Source: Planctomycetota bacterium | Lineage (GTDB): Bacteria > Planctomycetota > UBA1135 | Assembly (NCBI GenBank): GCA_008501825.1 | Contig: QQUA01000017.1 | Span: forward strand, 142,620 to 206,619 | DNA length: 64,000 nucleotides | Direction of reading: 5' to 3' | In this document: positions 36,395 to 45,693 of the stretch, in pieces | How the letters are laid out: every line of letters begins with the position of its first letter | Numbering within the stretch: position 1 is the stretch's first letter | Notes under the pieces: generated by a model | What the model saw: the letters and a program-made list of their open reading frames with translations, nothing else | Database searches by the model: none | Told to the model about the DNA's origin: nothing | Made by a program: the position numbers and the translations under genes

Positions 36395-37252
36395 ATGATT
36401 GTGAAATCAATCCTGCCCCTCGCTCTCGGCTTGGCCATCGCTGGGATTTTCTTCAAATCGATCGGCAAGCCGGAAATCCACGTCTCGCCTTCAGAAACGG
36501 AGGCGTTCTCTGAGGCTCCTCCTCCTGCCCAGGGAAGGCGCCGCTCCAAGAATCCTGATCCGGCTCTCGCTGAAGAGCCGCCGGCGATACTTCCCGTCCA
36601 TCCAGCGGAATCCGAGGTTCAAGCCCTCATCGACAGCCTGGCTCGAAACCATCTTTCTCCGGTTTTGATGGATTACTCAACCCATTTGCAATTACTGGAA
36701 GACCTGCTGAAAGATGGAATCACCGAAGTTCGGCGAGACAAAAAACGAGAAATCATCACCGGGAAAGGCTCGCATGGACTTGAAATCGAATATTGCTTTG
36801 GCCGAGGTCACTACCTGATCTTTTCCCTACCGGTAAAAGATTCTTCTCCCTTCGAAAATTTTCAAGAGCTATTTCTCACCATGACGCTAAGCGACAACGG
36901 TCGGCCGGAGGATGGGTTCCTCAAGCTGATCGAAGGTAAACTAGCTTTCCAAGTGAAGAAAAAGCAAGAGGCCATTGAATATTTTCAATTCCGAATGGAG
37001 GACTCGATTTTCAGTCAGTATTCTTGGACCCTCTACCACGAACATGGATGCTGGCCGGCAATCTGCGGCGTTTTCTGGGTCCAGGGTATGATTCTCGTCG
37101 TCAACGATGATCAAAGCTTTCGACCCTGGTGGGGAACTTGTCAAGATTTTTCCCTGGAAAACCACTTCTTTCCCATGGAACGATTTAGCCAGCTCTATCA
37201 AGATGCCTATTCAAAAATCAAATCTCACCTGGAATCTCAAAGGATGAGATAA
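36395..37252 (+). CDS. Membrane-anchored orphan protein
   Basis: 285 aa with an N-terminal uncleaved-type hydrophobic segment (SILPLALGLAIAGIFFKSIG), then a Pro/Arg-rich linker (about 45-65) and a mixed alpha/beta domain of about 215 residues with many aromatic residues (WTLYHEHGCWPAICGVFWVQG). I recognise no family. There is no ribosome-binding site: the start follows a perfect hairpin directly. A GTG two codons in (36401) is an alternative start. Codon use is AT-richer than the window average. Confidence 0.65.
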   Translation: MIVKSILPLALGLAIAGIFFKSIGKPEIHVSPSETEAFSEAPPPAQGRRRSKNPDPALAEEPPAILPVHPAESEVQALIDSLARNHLSPVLMDYSTHLQLLEDLLKDGITEVRRDKKREIITGKGSHGLEIEYCFGRGHYLIFSLPVKDSSPFENFQELFLTMTLSDNGRPEDGFLKLIEGKLAFQVKKKQEAIEYFQFRMEDSIFSQYSWTLYHEHGCWPAICGVFWVQGMILVVNDDQSFRPWWGTCQDFSLENHFFPMERFSQLYQDAYSKIKSHLESQRMR

Positions 37253-37566
37253 CAGAGCTCCGGTTTGCCCCAATGGCGGACAGTCCAAATATCGGATGGG
37301 CCGATCAAAGCCAATCGCAAATTACCCTAAACAGCTTCCCGTAAATGCTTTATAATTAAGCCGGCCGCCAAAGCGAGAAAAAGCCCAAAATAACTACAAC
37401 GCAATTTTCGCCTTCAATTTCGAAAAAATTTCCTAAAAATCATTTTTTGAGAGCCAAGGATTTGTAAATCTCAATCCGTCGTTCAAATACCAATCCAAGC
37501 CACACGCATTCTGATAACGTTTAGAAGCCGCTTAGATCTCCCCAAAAGAGGAACCATAGGATTCAT
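37253..37566. other. Long AT-rich leader/intergenic region before the ECF sigma gene
   Basis: No ORF of note in 314 bases. It contains one plausible promoter (listed separately), then about 200 AT-rich bases to the sigma gene that would be an unusually long 5' untranslated region. No riboswitch or tRNA fold was recognised. Confidence 0.45.
37328..37356 (+). promoter_or_regulatory. Candidate sigma-70-type promoter for the ECF sigma-kinase operon
   Basis: TAAACA (37328-37333), a 17-base spacer and TATAAT (37351-37356). The -10 is perfect; the -35 matches TTGACA at 4 of 6 positions. The first gene starts about 210 bases downstream. Confidence 0.35.
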
Positions 37567-38151
37567 TTGTCAGCCATGGATTCACCTCCCGATCGCCATA
37601 ATTCATCTGAATCTACCTTCAGTAAGCCGCCTAAGTTTTACTTGAACGAACAAAGCGCGCGAGAAGTTCTTGGAGAGCTCCGAAGAGTCGCCGCATTTTT
37701 TCTACGAAGAGAAGGCCGCCCAGTCTCCCTTGATCCAACCTCCTTGGTGAACGAAGCCTATCTGCGCTTGGCCAGAAAGGACAAGCTTCGCTGGAATAAT
37801 CGAAAGCATTTCCTTGCCACAGCAAGCCTGGTAATTCGAAGAGTCTTGGTTGAACATGCCCGGGCCAAAAATGCCTGGAAGCGAGGAGGGCGAGCGGTGA
37901 TCGTTTCGTTCCACGAGGAGCTGCTTCCCGACAATCAACGCAATATTGATATTTTAGATCTGGATGCAGCCCTTAAGGAACTAGAGGAATTAAGCTCAAG
38001 ACAAAGCAGAATCGTTCAATTACGTTTTTTAGGAGGATTAACTTTAGGGGAGATCGCTGAAACCGAATCCATGGACCTAAAGACGGTTAAAGCAGATTGG
38101 GCCATGGCACGATCTTGGCTCAGACGCCGCCTGTCGAATTCGAGCCTTTAG
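37567..38151 (+). CDS. ECF sigma factor (TIGR02999-like) paired with a kinase
   Basis: 191-194 aa. The TTG at 37567 has AGGA 6 bases upstream; the ATG at 37576 is 9 bases later with a weaker context, so either may be used. Region 2 includes PVSLDPTSLVNEAYLRLARKDKLRWNNRKHFLATASLVIRRVLVEHARA, which is the hallmark of the ECF group (TIGR02999) that occurs beside Ser/Thr kinases in Planctomycetota and Acidobacteria. Region 4 HTH is LRFLGGLTLGEIAETESMDLKTVKADWAMARSWLRRRL. The kinase gene starts 4 bases after the stop. Kinase-dependent control of this sigma factor is a published type of arrangement; here it is inferred from synteny. Confidence 0.92.
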   Translation: MSAMDSPPDRHNSSESTFSKPPKFYLNEQSAREVLGELRRVAAFFLRREGRPVSLDPTSLVNEAYLRLARKDKLRWNNRKHFLATASLVIRRVLVEHARAKNAWKRGGRAVIVSFHEELLPDNQRNIDILDLDAALKELEELSSRQSRIVQLRFLGGLTLGEIAETESMDLKTVKADWAMARSWLRRRLSNSSL

Positions 38152-38155
38152 AGCC

Positions 38156-40972
38156 GTGAAGGATCCCAAGAAGTACCACCAGTTGAGGTCTTTGTTTCAC
38201 AGGGCCATGGAAACGGAAGAAGACCAAAGGGAAGCTTGGATTATTGAAAATTGCAAAGGTGATCCAGAACTACTGGAAGAGCTCAGGTCTCTATTCTCTC
38301 ATCATCAGGAAAGCGGTGAATTCTTAGAAAAGCCTGTATTTCAATTCCTTGAGCCTAAGGATCCCAGTTCCATTGAAGTCACGACTTTCCTTTATCCGAA
38401 AGTTCAAGGATACGAGATTTTGGGGCTGCTGGGAGAGGGCGGCATGGGACAGGTTTTCCATGCACGTCAAGTCCATCCACCAAGGGAAGTCGCCCTTAAA
38501 ATGCTGGCCCCCGGCCATCGATCTCAAATTTCCATTCAGCGCTTCGAATGGGAAATTGAAACTTTAGCCCATTTATATCATCCAAACATCGCATATATTT
38601 ATGCATCGGGAACCGTGAAGACTGAGGCTGGGGAACAACCTTACTTCACCATGGAATATGTCCAAGGTGATCCTTTGGATCATTTTGTTGAAAAGGAAAG
38701 CCTCAGTCAAATCCAGGTCTTGGAATTGTTTTCTAAAATTTGCACTGCAGTCGATTATGCTCACTGCCGAGGTGTTGTCCATAGGGATTTAAAACCGGAC
38801 AATATCTTAGTTACGAAGGAAGGAAGGCCAAAAATATTGGACTTCGGCGTGGCGAAAGTATTGTCCGGTGAAATAGCCGAGGCAAGAGAAAAAACGATGA
38901 CCGGGCAGTGGATTGGAACGCCTCCTTATATGAGCCCAGAGCAGGTCAGTAATAATCCTGACGAAATCGACCCCCAAACTGACGTATTCGCTTTGGGTTT
39001 AATTCTTTACAAGCTGCTGGCGAAGGAACTGCCGTTCAACTCGGAAGATCTTTCCACTCCAGAGGGAATTCGCCGGACTCGCCTCCAACCATTTACGCCT
39101 CTCAGCCAACTACAACCCAACACAAAAGGAGATCTTGAATCCATTGTGCACAAGGCACTCCAATCGGATCGAGGACAAAGGTATGCTTCAGCCGCCGCCC
39201 TTCAAAACGATATTCGATGCTTCCTAGCAATTCGACCGATTTCCGCACGAGAGGATTCTCTTGCCTACAGACTCCGTCTTTTCACCAAAAGAAACAAGCT
39301 CATCGTTTCTGTATCCACAGCTTCGGCAATTCTCATAGTACTACTGACCTTCCTCGCCTTTTGGAATCTGAACTTGAAGCAGGAGGAAGCTCGAAAGGTT
39401 CTTCAACTCTCAGATCTCAAGGATCTTCAAGATTTACAGGAAGACGCGGAAGCTCTATGGCCTGCCGCCCCTCATAAGCTGAATGAACTTGAGTCTTGGC
39501 TCCAGCGGGCAGATGCATTAATCGCTACCCTTGAACCTCACATTCAGCAACTGGAAACCATCCGAGATCGAGGAAACCGCGTTGCTGGAGAAGCCCAAAG
39601 GGGATTGGTCAACCAAAAGCGATGGTCCATTGACTTGGACAATAAAATCAGGGGAATTTCGTGGCTAGAAGGCCATTCACAACCTGAAGGGTTGCAAATT
39701 CAACAGCTTCAACAACTTCGGGGAGAGATAAAGGAGCTGGAGACAACTCTAGCCAAAAGTTTCCAATTTGAATTCAATTCTCGGGAGGACGCGTGGTGGC
39801 ACAGAACTCTGAACGAACTCATTCACGGATTGAGAGAATTGCAACGCCCTCGAAGCGGCCTCCTTAGCCAGGTGCGACAGCTCCATGAATTATCCTCGAC
39901 GATTCACGAAGACAGCATTTCGGGCCCGAAGCCTGCCAGACTTTGGCGCCAATCTCGTCAGTACTTAAATACTGCTGAGGGACGACGGCTCTATGGCTCT
40001 CTTGAGCTGGAGCCACAACTAGGCCTTATTCCCCTCGGCCCGGATCCGAACTCAGGTTTGTTGGAATTCGCCCACATTGCCTCTGGAGATATACCAGAAA
40101 GAAATGAGAGGACTGGACAATTACAGCTCATGGGAACAAGCTGCATTGTGCTAGTATTGATTCCGGGTGGCCAAGTTCTCTTGGGATCCCAAAATAATGC
40201 CATAGACGCCCCTCACTATGATCCAATGTCCATCCCAGCGATCGAAGGCCCAATGACCTGGGTTGAATTGAGCGCATTCTTCATGAGCAAATTTGAGATG
40301 ACTCAAGGGCAATGGCTGAATGCCACCGGACACAATCCGAGTAAGTATTATGCAGGAAGCTCGCATGCGATGAAGGCCTACAATTTGCTTAATCCTGTTG
40401 AGCAAATTTCATGGTTGGATTGCGAGCGAACTCTTAGAAGATTGGACTTGAGTATACCGACCGAAGCACAGTGGGAATATGTCGCTCGCGAAGGGAAGTG
40501 CTTCGATCGAAGGAATTCAACTGGAGATTCCATCGCTCATGGATGCAGCCCGTGGTTTTCTGGCCAAGAAAAAACTTCGCTTCAAGGCCGGGCCAATCTG
40601 TTGGATGCGTTTGCCTCCAAATTCGGCCCGCTCGATCTTTGTTATGAAATGCTCATTTTTGACGGCTGGGGATTCCACAGCCCGGTAGATGAGTTCCTTC
40701 CGAATAATTTCGGGATCCACGACATGCACGGGAATCTATGGGAGTGGTGCAAGGACACGAAGGGGAGTTACCACGATGCAATCTTTCTCCCTACTGACGG
40801 AGAGCGAGTTACTTTCAAATATCCAAACAGTCGGATCTATCGAGGGGGTTGCTATCAATACCCTGCTTCCATGGCTCGAAGCAGCTATCGACGGGACCGT
40901 CCCCAAGAATCCTCCGCTTTCGCCCTGGGAGTCCGTCCGGCACGCAGCCTTAGAAGTCAACGCGGCCACTGA
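38156..40972 (+). CDS. Transmembrane Ser/Thr protein kinase with C-terminal FGE-sulfatase (SUMF1-like) domain
   Basis: 938 aa from a GTG start 4 bases after the sigma gene. N-terminal helical segment about 1-80; protein kinase domain about 86-360 with glycine loop LGEGGMGQV, Lys115 (VALKML), HRDLKPDN (209-216), DFG (229-231) and GTPPYMSPEQ. One membrane helix at about 381-403 (LIVSVSTASAILIVLLTFLAF). A coiled-coil-like region follows to about 640. An FGE-sulfatase/SUMF1-type domain then spans about 650-935 (VLIPGGQVLLGSQ, KFEMTQGQWL, PTEAQWEYVAREG, GIHDMHGNLWEWCKD, RIYRGGCYQYPA). This fold acts as formylglycine generator or, more often in such fusions, as a ligand-binding sensor. The predicted sensor side is extracytoplasmic. 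Overlaps the convergent next gene by 16 bases. Confidence 0.92.
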   Translation: MKDPKKYHQLRSLFHRAMETEEDQREAWIIENCKGDPELLEELRSLFSHHQESGEFLEKPVFQFLEPKDPSSIEVTTFLYPKVQGYEILGLLGEGGMGQVFHARQVHPPREVALKMLAPGHRSQISIQRFEWEIETLAHLYHPNIAYIYASGTVKTEAGEQPYFTMEYVQGDPLDHFVEKESLSQIQVLELFSKICTAVDYAHCRGVVHRDLKPDNILVTKEGRPKILDFGVAKVLSGEIAEAREKTMTGQWIGTPPYMSPEQVSNNPDEIDPQTDVFALGLILYKLLAKELPFNSEDLSTPEGIRRTRLQPFTPLSQLQPNTKGDLESIVHKALQSDRGQRYASAAALQNDIRCFLAIRPISAREDSLAYRLRLFTKRNKLIVSVSTASAILIVLLTFLAFWNLNLKQEEARKVLQLSDLKDLQDLQEDAEALWPAAPHKLNELESWLQRADALIATLEPHIQQLETIRDRGNRVAGEAQRGLVNQKRWSIDLDNKIRGISWLEGHSQPEGLQIQQLQQLRGEIKELETTLAKSFQFEFNSREDAWWHRTLNELIHGLRELQRPRSGLLSQVRQLHELSSTIHEDSISGPKPARLWRQSRQYLNTAEGRRLYGSLELEPQLGLIPLGPDPNSGLLEFAHIASGDIPERNERTGQLQLMGTSCIVLVLIPGGQVLLGSQNNAIDAPHYDPMSIPAIEGPMTWVELSAFFMSKFEMTQGQWLNATGHNPSKYYAGSSHAMKAYNLLNPVEQISWLDCERTLRRLDLSIPTEAQWEYVAREGKCFDRRNSTGDSIAHGCSPWFSGQEKTSLQGRANLLDAFASKFGPLDLCYEMLIFDGWGFHSPVDEFLPNNFGIHDMHGNLWEWCKDTKGSYHDAIFLPTDGERVTFKYPNSRIYRGGCYQYPASMARSSYRRDRPQESSAFALGVRPARSLRSQRGH

Positions 40973-42114
40973 ATCTTGTTCCAGCGAAAGCCTCCGGTCA
41001 TGGTCGAGTCCTGTACCAAAGTAGCGGAAACTTTTCGAGCCTCATTGGCGCTTTGCATCGCACGAAGAATACTGAATCGGACTTCCCAGACTCCCTCTTC
41101 TTCTTGCTCGGCGATCACCGGCCCCAACCACTGTTGATCCCAAAAAGTGCTGCCTCGCGGCGAAGGCCGCAAGCCGTTGACGAAACCGAACTCGTCCCGC
41201 GGATTCATGGATCGGCCGATTCGGGCCAACGCCGGCCGCAGGAATTCATGTCCGGCGTCATAAAAACAACGCCAAACGGCTTCGTTGAAAGCATAGACTT
41301 CTTCCAACACGGCTTCCTCCTTCGAACGAGGACGCTCACCTCCGGGAAGGAAGGGGCGTGGGTCCATAAGATTCAAATCAGGACGCCAACGAAGGCGTTC
41401 CAGAAACCAATATTTGTGACCGGCCCCGAAGGTAATCAGGATTCTCTTCCCAGCATGCTTGGCCAAAGCAGTTTCCAGCAAGGAATAGTGGGCTTGGTTG
41501 ATGTTGCGCCATCCTCCCTCGCCGATCCGATCGTTCAACCAATGCTCATAAGGAAGCCGCTCCCCTTTGCTCCGAAAATCGTACAACCTGGAATGGAGGA
41601 CCAGAGGATCCTCCGCATCCATGCTCAATTGGGCAGCCCATTCTGAAGTCCACCGAATCGCCGCCCGGTACGCCTGCAAGGCTTCCGAATCCTCCGGCGG
41701 CTGCCCTCCCCCTCCCTCAAAGCGTTGGATGGCCGCCTTTCGTTCCGCCGCCATTTCCGCTGTCCAGGCGGCGCAGGGTTCCACCAAAAATCCCATCTCA
41801 TCCATTAAAGGCAAAAGCACTTCAGTGTACTCGGGAAATCTTTGAACTCGCTCATCCTCCACCACAGCGGCTTCCTGCCACCGTTTCAGGACCGCCGGCC
41901 AACGATCGGGAGGAATTTCGCAAAGCACGACTTCCGGCTGGATCTTTCGGATGGTCTCCCTCAAGGCATCCAAGCTCCAAGACTTACTCTCTCGATGAGC
42001 GCCGTGAATCGTGCCCAGGACCACGACTTCGGTGGCTTTTTCGGTTTGTCGAGCCAGCTCGGGCGCTTGAAACTGAGTTGCGAAAAGTAGACTTAGGTGA
42101 AGCAGCCAAACCAT
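40957..42114 (-). CDS. TraB/ChaN (GumN-like)-fold secreted protein
   Basis: 385 aa with a short signal (MVWLLHLSLLFATQF). EVVVLGTIHGAH, PEVVLCEIPPDRW and ILITFGAGHKYWFLERL are the conserved strand-plus-His/Glu elements of the TraB/PrgY/GumN/ChaN superfamily (TIKI-like metalloproteases or haem-binding ChaN). The identity within that superfamily is unclear. The middle (about 130-230) holds a long helical insertion. Only 16 bases overlap with the kinase gene at their 3' ends. Confidence 0.65.
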   Translation of the reverse strand: MVWLLHLSLLFATQFQAPELARQTEKATEVVVLGTIHGAHRESKSWSLDALRETIRKIQPEVVLCEIPPDRWPAVLKRWQEAAVVEDERVQRFPEYTEVLLPLMDEMGFLVEPCAAWTAEMAAERKAAIQRFEGGGGQPPEDSEALQAYRAAIRWTSEWAAQLSMDAEDPLVLHSRLYDFRSKGERLPYEHWLNDRIGEGGWRNINQAHYSLLETALAKHAGKRILITFGAGHKYWFLERLRWRPDLNLMDPRPFLPGGERPRSKEEAVLEEVYAFNEAVWRCFYDAGHEFLRPALARIGRSMNPRDEFGFVNGLRPSPRGSTFWDQQWLGPVIAEQEEEGVWEVRFSILRAMQSANEARKVSATLVQDSTMTGGFRWNKIQWPR

Positions 42115-42173
42115 CGTGCTATTGGACTTGCAAGGGTGGGGTCGCCTGATGCAACGACGACGCTTTCCACTTC

Positions 42174-44241
42174 TTAGTCCTTTTTACCCGCTTTTCTCTG
42201 GTCTGCCCAGAGTCCCGCCTCCCCCCTCAAGTGCTCGAGGAAATAGGAACGAATCCGCTTGCTTTCGTATTGCCCTTGAACTCCCCGGGGATTGTGACCG
42301 GCTCCCGGCAATACCAGAAGATCGAACTCCCTGTCTGCCCTGATCAATGCGTCCACCATGCGCATGGAAGTGGAGAAAGGGGCATTGACGTCGGCGGTGC
42401 CGTGAATGATCAAAAGTTTCCCGGCAAGCCGCTGGGCCAAAGGAGCATTCAAACCAGCCTGATATCCCTCTGGATTCTCTTGCGGCAACCCCATGTAAGG
42501 TTCGTTGATCGGAGCCGCCTCGGTCAATTCACCGGGCGCTCCGGCAACTCCGACGTGAAACACCTCCGGCGCGGTCAACATGGCCCGGAGCGCAAAATAG
42601 CCTCCCCAAGAGTGCCCGTAGACTCCAACTCGATCCATGTCCATAAAGGGCCGATCGGCAGCAAGCTGGTCCAAGGCGGCAACGTGATCGGGGATTTCGA
42701 TTTCGCCGATGCGACCATAGGATGCATCTTGAAAGGCCTTGCCTCGCTCCACGGTTCCGCGGGGGTCTAGGATCATGACGATAAACCCCAGTTGCGCCAT
42801 GGCATGAGCCATGGGAGCCATCGGCGAGCGAAGAGTGTAATCGTTGGGCACGACAGTGATAAAAGGACCGGAGTAAATAAAATCAATTACCGGATATCGG
42901 ACTTCCGGGTCAAAATACTTTGGCTTGAAAAGAACTCCGGCGAGATCGGTTTTTCCATCTGCCGCCTTCACCCAAAAGGCTTCTGGTGGCTGCCAACCCA
43001 TGGCGCGATATTCGCCAACCTCCGCTTCGGCCAGGGTGCAAATCTTTTGACCATCAAGATGGTAAAGGTTGTTTACCGGCGGAGTCTTCAAACTCGAATG
43101 CCGGTCCACAAAATATTGAAAGGAAGGAGAAATGGAGATCTCGTGCTCCCCTTCGCCTTGGCTCAGGCGGCGGAAACCTTCGCCATCCATGCCAACCGAG
43201 TAGAAATGGGTGTCATACAAGCGGCTTTCGGCGTTGGCCAGCAGATAAATCATTTCTTTCTCCGGATCCGCGGCGAGCACTTCTTTCACTGGGAAATCCC
43301 CTCGAGTAATTTGCCGGATCAACTCTCCCTGATAGTTAAACAAATAGAGATGGCGCCAGCCGTCTCGCTCCGAAATCCAAAGGAAAAGCTCGCTCCCAGT
43401 AATTGGAGTAAACCTATCTCGCCATCCGCCCACGATGAAATCCAGGCCGGCGACAAAAGTATCTTGCCTTTCGGTCAAGATCACCCGACTGGTTCCATTT
43501 TCTGGGTCGGCCGCCATCAAATCCAACCGAGTCGCCGGACGGTTCAAGCGCAAAAATAAGAGCTCTCGGTCCCCATCCCGCCAGCCCAAGGGGAACAAAT
43601 AGAATTCTTCAAGCTCGCCCAAGTCGACCTGAATTTGCTTCCCTCCGGGCAATTCGAAAATCACCAACTCGAATTGGCCAAAGGTCGTCCCGGCTTTTAA
43701 ATATGGATGGAAACGGACCGTTTCCACGGCTTGAGTGTAGTCCACCAAGGGGAGTTGATGAACCGGGCGGCGGTCTATCTTGGATGCGAAAAATCGGCTT
43801 CCATCCGAAGCCCAACCCTCGGCGGTCACCGTCCACTGCACTCCTTTCTCCACTTTCTCGGTAGCCAAAAATCCTTCGCCCAAATCTCCGCCGGCAAAGC
43901 GGATTCGGCCGCTTTCCAAACGCGCGAATCGATCAGCATCAGGAGCGAACACCTTTCCCCATCGAAGGGCCGTCGATCTTTTCTTTAGAGACTGGCGATC
44001 TTGAGCCGTAGCCGGGCGGGCCGCACCTTCGGAAGGATCCATGAACCACTGGTCGCCACCTCGACGGAATAGAAAAGTGGAGCCGTCCTGTCGCCAACGG
44101 ATTTGGATCTGGCCACCTGGAATGGATTTCGACGCCTGCAGACATCGCTGGTAGAGGTCCCAGGCGGTCTTCCAGGGCCGGTTCCTGGATCCACCCTGTA
44201 AGTCCGAAAAGCCAGAACGAGAGGAAGAGAACGGACCACAT
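42174..44241 (-). pseudogene. DPP-IV-like S9 family peptidase, broken by a single-base insertion near the N-terminus
   Basis: The long frame (42174 to about 44160) carries an N-terminal beta-propeller (DPPIV_N: LLFLRLNRPATRLDLMAADPENG, LFLWISERDGWRHLYLFN) and a prolyl-oligopeptidase catalytic domain with GHSWGGYFALR (Ser), the HGTADVNAPF Asp region and GAGHNPRG (His). Upstream of about 44160 that frame has no signal peptide. Another frame starting at ATG 44241 has one (MWSVLFLSFWLFGLTGW). In CGCCTGGGACCTC, removing one G from GGG (44159-44161) joins them as EPALEDRLDLYQRCL. Then 42174-44241 makes a 688-aa exported peptidase, the normal size. Real mutation or consensus error cannot be told apart here. 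Confidence 0.85.
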
Positions 44242-44372
44242 GGCCCTCTGGCATACGACCGAGGGCCCCACCGAATCCACAAAAGTTCAGACAATATTCC
44301 ATCAATTCTCAGCCTGCGGTTGGAAAGACCATGGGAGTTCTTGTCCCTCAAAGTCCATCCGCGGCCCCATTC

Positions 44373-45680
44373 ATGCCCACTGCCCTGCAAAAATTCGCCG
44401 GAACCACCCTAGCCCTTTGCCTAAGCCTGCCCACCCTTTGCGGCCAACAAACTTGGTACGTCGACCCGGCCGGTAACGACCGCAACGGCGGGCAATCGCC
44501 GCAGGACGCCTTTCAAAGCGTCTCCTTTGCCATTCAATCGGCGACCGCCGGCGACACCATTCGCCTTCTTCCAGGAACCCACGCCCCCTTCACTCTGGAT
44601 CGAGACGGATTGGTCATCGAGGGGTTTCCCATCGCAACCGTAAACGCCGGCAATTCCCCTCATGCCGTCCACTTGGATGCCAGCCAAAGCCATTTCAGCG
44701 GAGCTTCGGTATTGCAGTACTTGAACTTGGAAAGTGCCGGATCTGGAAGCGTCGGGATTCGGATTTCCGGCAACGGCAAGGTCTCCGCCTATTTGCAAAA
44801 CCTGAGCTTGGACGGTTTCGCCAAAGGCATTGAATTCAGCGCGGTAGGAGCCTCCCCACCGGAAGATGGACTTGGAGGTCAGCTCGGAGGCGGAAGTTGG
44901 GGAAGCGGCCAGGGTGCGACTTTCGTTGGAAAAAGTCGACTTCGGATTCTTCAATGCACCTTCCTGGGCGGCGATTCCGGAGGTCAGGATTTACCCACCA
45001 CCGCGATTGAATTGAACACCGGTCGGTTCCGCAGCTTTGAAGGCAAGATCGCCGGGTGTTGGATCGAGGGCTACCCCCTCGGCATCGATGTTTGGGGCGC
45101 CACTACCATTTCTCCCCGAATGGAAAACAACGATATCCTGCAAGTGGAGATGGGCCTTCGCTTGGCGGTTGGAAAGGGCCGGGGAGGTCTTGGATTTGAT
45201 TATTTAAACGGCATTCAGCCGGTGGACCGGCTTCGCATCCACGACAATCGAATTCAATTCAGCGGCGATGGAGGCGGTGGGGAACTTCCTTCCCACGCCA
45301 TATCCCTGACCAGCGCCGGCCAGCACGAGGTCGGTGGTTCGATTCGCGACAACGACGCCTTCGGCTTTACCAAGGGAATTTACTTTCTCGGCGGTGACGG
45401 TGGAGGATTGGATCTGCCAGCGCCGATGAGCACGCTCATTCAAAACAACGTCTTCCACAGCGGAGGAGGCGGCGGCGGGGACCTACCGCCGGAAAGCATC
45501 GGCATTCACCTCGAAGCCGACGATTCCATGCCTTTGCTTGGCTCGGTGGAAAACAACGACGTAGAAGCCTTCGAAGTCGGCACCTGGGTTCGCGGCGCCT
45601 TTTCGGCCACTTTCTTTACCAACGGCAACTTCTACACCGACGTGGTGATCGAGGAAGTGCTCGAAGACACCACGCCGTAA
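44373..45680 (+). CDS. Secreted right-handed beta-helix (DUF1565-like) protein
   Basis: 435 aa from ATG 44373, which begins a signal peptide (FAGTTLALCLSLPTLCG); an in-frame ATG 14 codons earlier lies before it. TWYVDPAGNDRNGGQSPQDAFQSVSFAIQSATAGDTIRLLPGTH is the start of DUF1565/pectate-lyase-like beta-helix proteins. The rest contains Asn-rich, Gly-rich helical turns (LEVxNND, IHDNRIQFSGDGGGGEL, IQNNVFHSGGGGGGDLP). Notable are repeated GGxGGGxLP loops of similar design, possibly a repeat-derived surface. No catalytic residue is assigned. Divergent from the S9 peptidase. Confidence 0.8.
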   Translation: MPTALQKFAGTTLALCLSLPTLCGQQTWYVDPAGNDRNGGQSPQDAFQSVSFAIQSATAGDTIRLLPGTHAPFTLDRDGLVIEGFPIATVNAGNSPHAVHLDASQSHFSGASVLQYLNLESAGSGSVGIRISGNGKVSAYLQNLSLDGFAKGIEFSAVGASPPEDGLGGQLGGGSWGSGQGATFVGKSRLRILQCTFLGGDSGGQDLPTTAIELNTGRFRSFEGKIAGCWIEGYPLGIDVWGATTISPRMENNDILQVEMGLRLAVGKGRGGLGFDYLNGIQPVDRLRIHDNRIQFSGDGGGGELPSHAISLTSAGQHEVGGSIRDNDAFGFTKGIYFLGGDGGGLDLPAPMSTLIQNNVFHSGGGGGGDLPPESIGIHLEADDSMPLLGSVENNDVEAFEVGTWVRGAFSATFFTNGNFYTDVVIEEVLEDTTP

Positions 45681-45693
45681 CCAAAGTCTCCGC

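Noticed and set aside
44373..45680. Gly-rich GGxGGG loops in the beta-helix protein as a possible repeat expansion
   Set aside because: Spacing and DNA sequence vary, so they are ordinary turns of a right-handed beta-helix.
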